From Gammaproteobacteria bacterium (GTDB lineage Bacteria; Pseudomonadota; Gammaproteobacteria; JABHGC01), in assembly GCA_027077805.1 (NCBI GenBank), contig JALWTS010000015.1:124001-188000 (forward strand): DNA of 64,000 nucleotides, in the 5' to 3' direction. Positions 28,601-31,600 of this stretch are shown here, in pieces. How positions within the stretch are numbered: the first letter of the stretch is position 1; the number at the start of each line of letters is the position of its first letter. Under the pieces are notes generated by a model that worked only from the letters and a program-made list of their open reading frames with translations, was not told where the DNA came from and ran no database searches. A program made the position numbers and the translations under genes.

Positions 28601-31600
28601 TAAACGTAAATTACCTGCCTATATGGTTCCTTCTGCTTGTCTGATTATTGAGTCCATGCCCTTAAATCGTCATGGTAAAATTGATCGTAAAGCCTTACCT
28701 AAGCCTGATAAGTCGGATAATTTATACCAACCTAGCGATTTTGTTGCCTTGGAAACACCTTTGCAACAACAAGTCGCAGAGATTTGGCAGCAATTATTAT
28801 TGCTTGACAGAATTGGTCTAGCCGATAACTTTTTTGAATTAGGGGGGCATTCCTTGCTGGCTACGCAAGTGATTAACCAGTTAAAAGACAAATTAGACGT
28901 GGAATTATCATTGCGTTTGTTATTTGAATATCCAAGCGTAGAGCAATTTGCCACGCAAGTGGAAACGGCTGTCTTAAAAAAACAAGGACTGCAAGCCCCA
29001 AAATTACAGGCACAGCCATTACAAGCCTTATATCCCTTATCCTACAGCCAATATCGAATTTGGTTTTTTGAACAATTTAAATTAAATACGGCCAGTTATC
29101 ACATTCCTTTGTTATTAAATGTGACGGGGTCATTAAATCAAGATTATTTACAACAAGCCTTACAACGATTATTACAACGTCATCATATTTTACGCACACA
29201 ATTAGTTTGGCAACAACAGCAAATTTGGCAACAAGTGGTAACGGAACTTGAATTACCTTTTACTGCGATTGCAAGCACCGCACAAGATTGCCAAATGGCG
29301 ATTAATCAAGCAATCGTGCAAGCGTTTGATTTAAGCCAAGCAGGATTATGGCGAGTGGTGTATTATCATTGGCAAGATGAACAACAGCAACGACAACAAC
29401 GCTTGTTATTTGTTTGGCATCATTTGATTATGGATGGTTGGTCAGTCAATTTATTTTTAAATGAATTAGGTCAAAGTTATCAAGCTATCTGTCAACAGCA
29501 ACCTGATCCCTTGCCTGCGGTTGAATTACAATATGGTGATTATGTTTTATGGCAACGACAATGGATGCAGGGGCAAGTCTTACAAAGCCAGTTAGATTAT
29601 TGGCAACAAACGTTAGCACAAAGCTCAGTATTGGCCTTGCCTACGGATAAACTCAGACCTGCCAGCCCAAGTTATCAAGGCAAGCGTCAACATTTTGATT
29701 TATCAACATTGACCTTACCGTTAAAACAATTAGCACAACAACAGGGTGTAACGTTGTTTATGGTATTATTAGCAAGTTTGCAGTTGTTATTATATCGTTA
29801 TAGTCGTCAAACTGATATTGCGGTTGGCACGCCTGTGCTTGGGCGACCACAACTAGAATTAGAATCCATGTTGGGTGTTTTTGTGAATACTTTGGTCATG
29901 CGTACGGATTTGGCAGGCAATCCCAGTTTTATAGACTTATTACAACGGGTGAAAGTCGTGTGTGCTGGTGCTTATGCTCATCAAGACATTCCATTTGAAC
30001 AATTAGTTGAGGCTTTAGAGCCCAATCGAGACCCCAGTCATTCCCCTTTATTTCAAGTGATGTTGGTATTGCAAACGGTACAAACGCAAGGCTTTGCGAC
30101 TGAGCAATTCAGCTTAAACCCCATCACTGATATTAGCACCCAAACGGCAAAATTTGATCTAAGTTTTGAATTATGGGAAGAAGAACAAGGTTTAGTGGGG
30201 GAATTAGAATATAATACGGATATTTTTGTTAGTAATCGCATGCAACACTTATTACAGCATTGGCAACAATTACTACAAGCAATTTTGGAACAGCCACAAC
30301 AATTAATTGACAAGATTGAGTTTATTAATTCACAAGAACGTCATCAAGTGGTATGGCAATGGAATGAGCAATGGCGTGATTTTGACCCTATTCGTTTAGA
30401 AGTGCAGTTTTCAAATTGGGCTCAGCAACTTCCGTTTGCCCTTGCCGTTAAAGATCAACAGCATCAATATACTTACTATGAGTTAGCGCAAAAATCAGGA
30501 CAATTAGCAACAATACTACAGCAACAAGGTTTACAAGCCCAACAAACTGTTGCGGTATGTTTGCCCCGTCATATTGATTGGATAGTGGCAATTTTGGCAA
30601 TTTTAAAAGCCAATGCGGTATATTTGCCCTTAGACCCTGTTTATCCTAAGCCACGCTTAGATTTTATGTTAAGCGAGGCAAATGCTCAGTTTTTATTAAC
30701 TCAATCAAGTTTATCCGCGCTATGGCAAGATTTTAAAGGTGATTGTTTAAATTTAGACGATTTAGATTACCAACATTATCAAGCCATGCCAGCGGTAAGT
30801 GAGGATATTCAGCAATTAGCTTATATTTTGTTTACCTCAGGTTCTACTGGCCAGCCAAAAGGGGTGATGGTGAAGCAAGTGGGGGTGGTGAATTTATTGG
30901 ATGATTTGCAACAAAAACACGCATTATATCCCAAGCAAAACAGTAGTTTATGGACCAGCTTTAATTTTGATGTGTCAATTTATGAAATTTTTTCGGCATT
31001 AACAACAGGGGGCTGTTTACATATTATTCCAGAGGCGATTAAAACTCAGCCAGTTGCCCTGTTTAACTATTTCCAACAATATGACATTCATCATGCCTAT
31101 TTGCCACCTTTTGTTCTTGTTGAGTTTGAACAATGGTTGCAACAACATGATTGCGATTTACAACGCTTATTGGTTGGTGTCGAGCCTATTGCGGAATCCT
31201 TGTTAATAAAAATTCAACAGCGTTTGAGTAAACTGCAAATTATTAATGGTTATGGTCCTACTGAAACCACTATTTGTGCGAGTTTATATTGTGTCCCAAT
31301 GTCAGCGTCTCCTAGCATGAATCGCCATGCACCCATTGGACGTCCCGTCCAAAATAGTCAAATTTATTTATTAGATTCACAACAACAAGCCGTCCCTGTG
31401 GGTGTCATTGGTGAAATTTATATTGGGGGCCTTGGTTTGGCTCAAGGTTATATTAATCAAGCAGAATTAACCGCAGAAAAATTTGTAAATAATCCTTTAA
31501 CCCCAGAATTATCACCATTGTTATATCGCAGTGGTGATTTCGCTTATTGGCGGGAGGATGGTGAGTTGCAATTTGTGGGGAGAGCCGATCAACAAGTAAA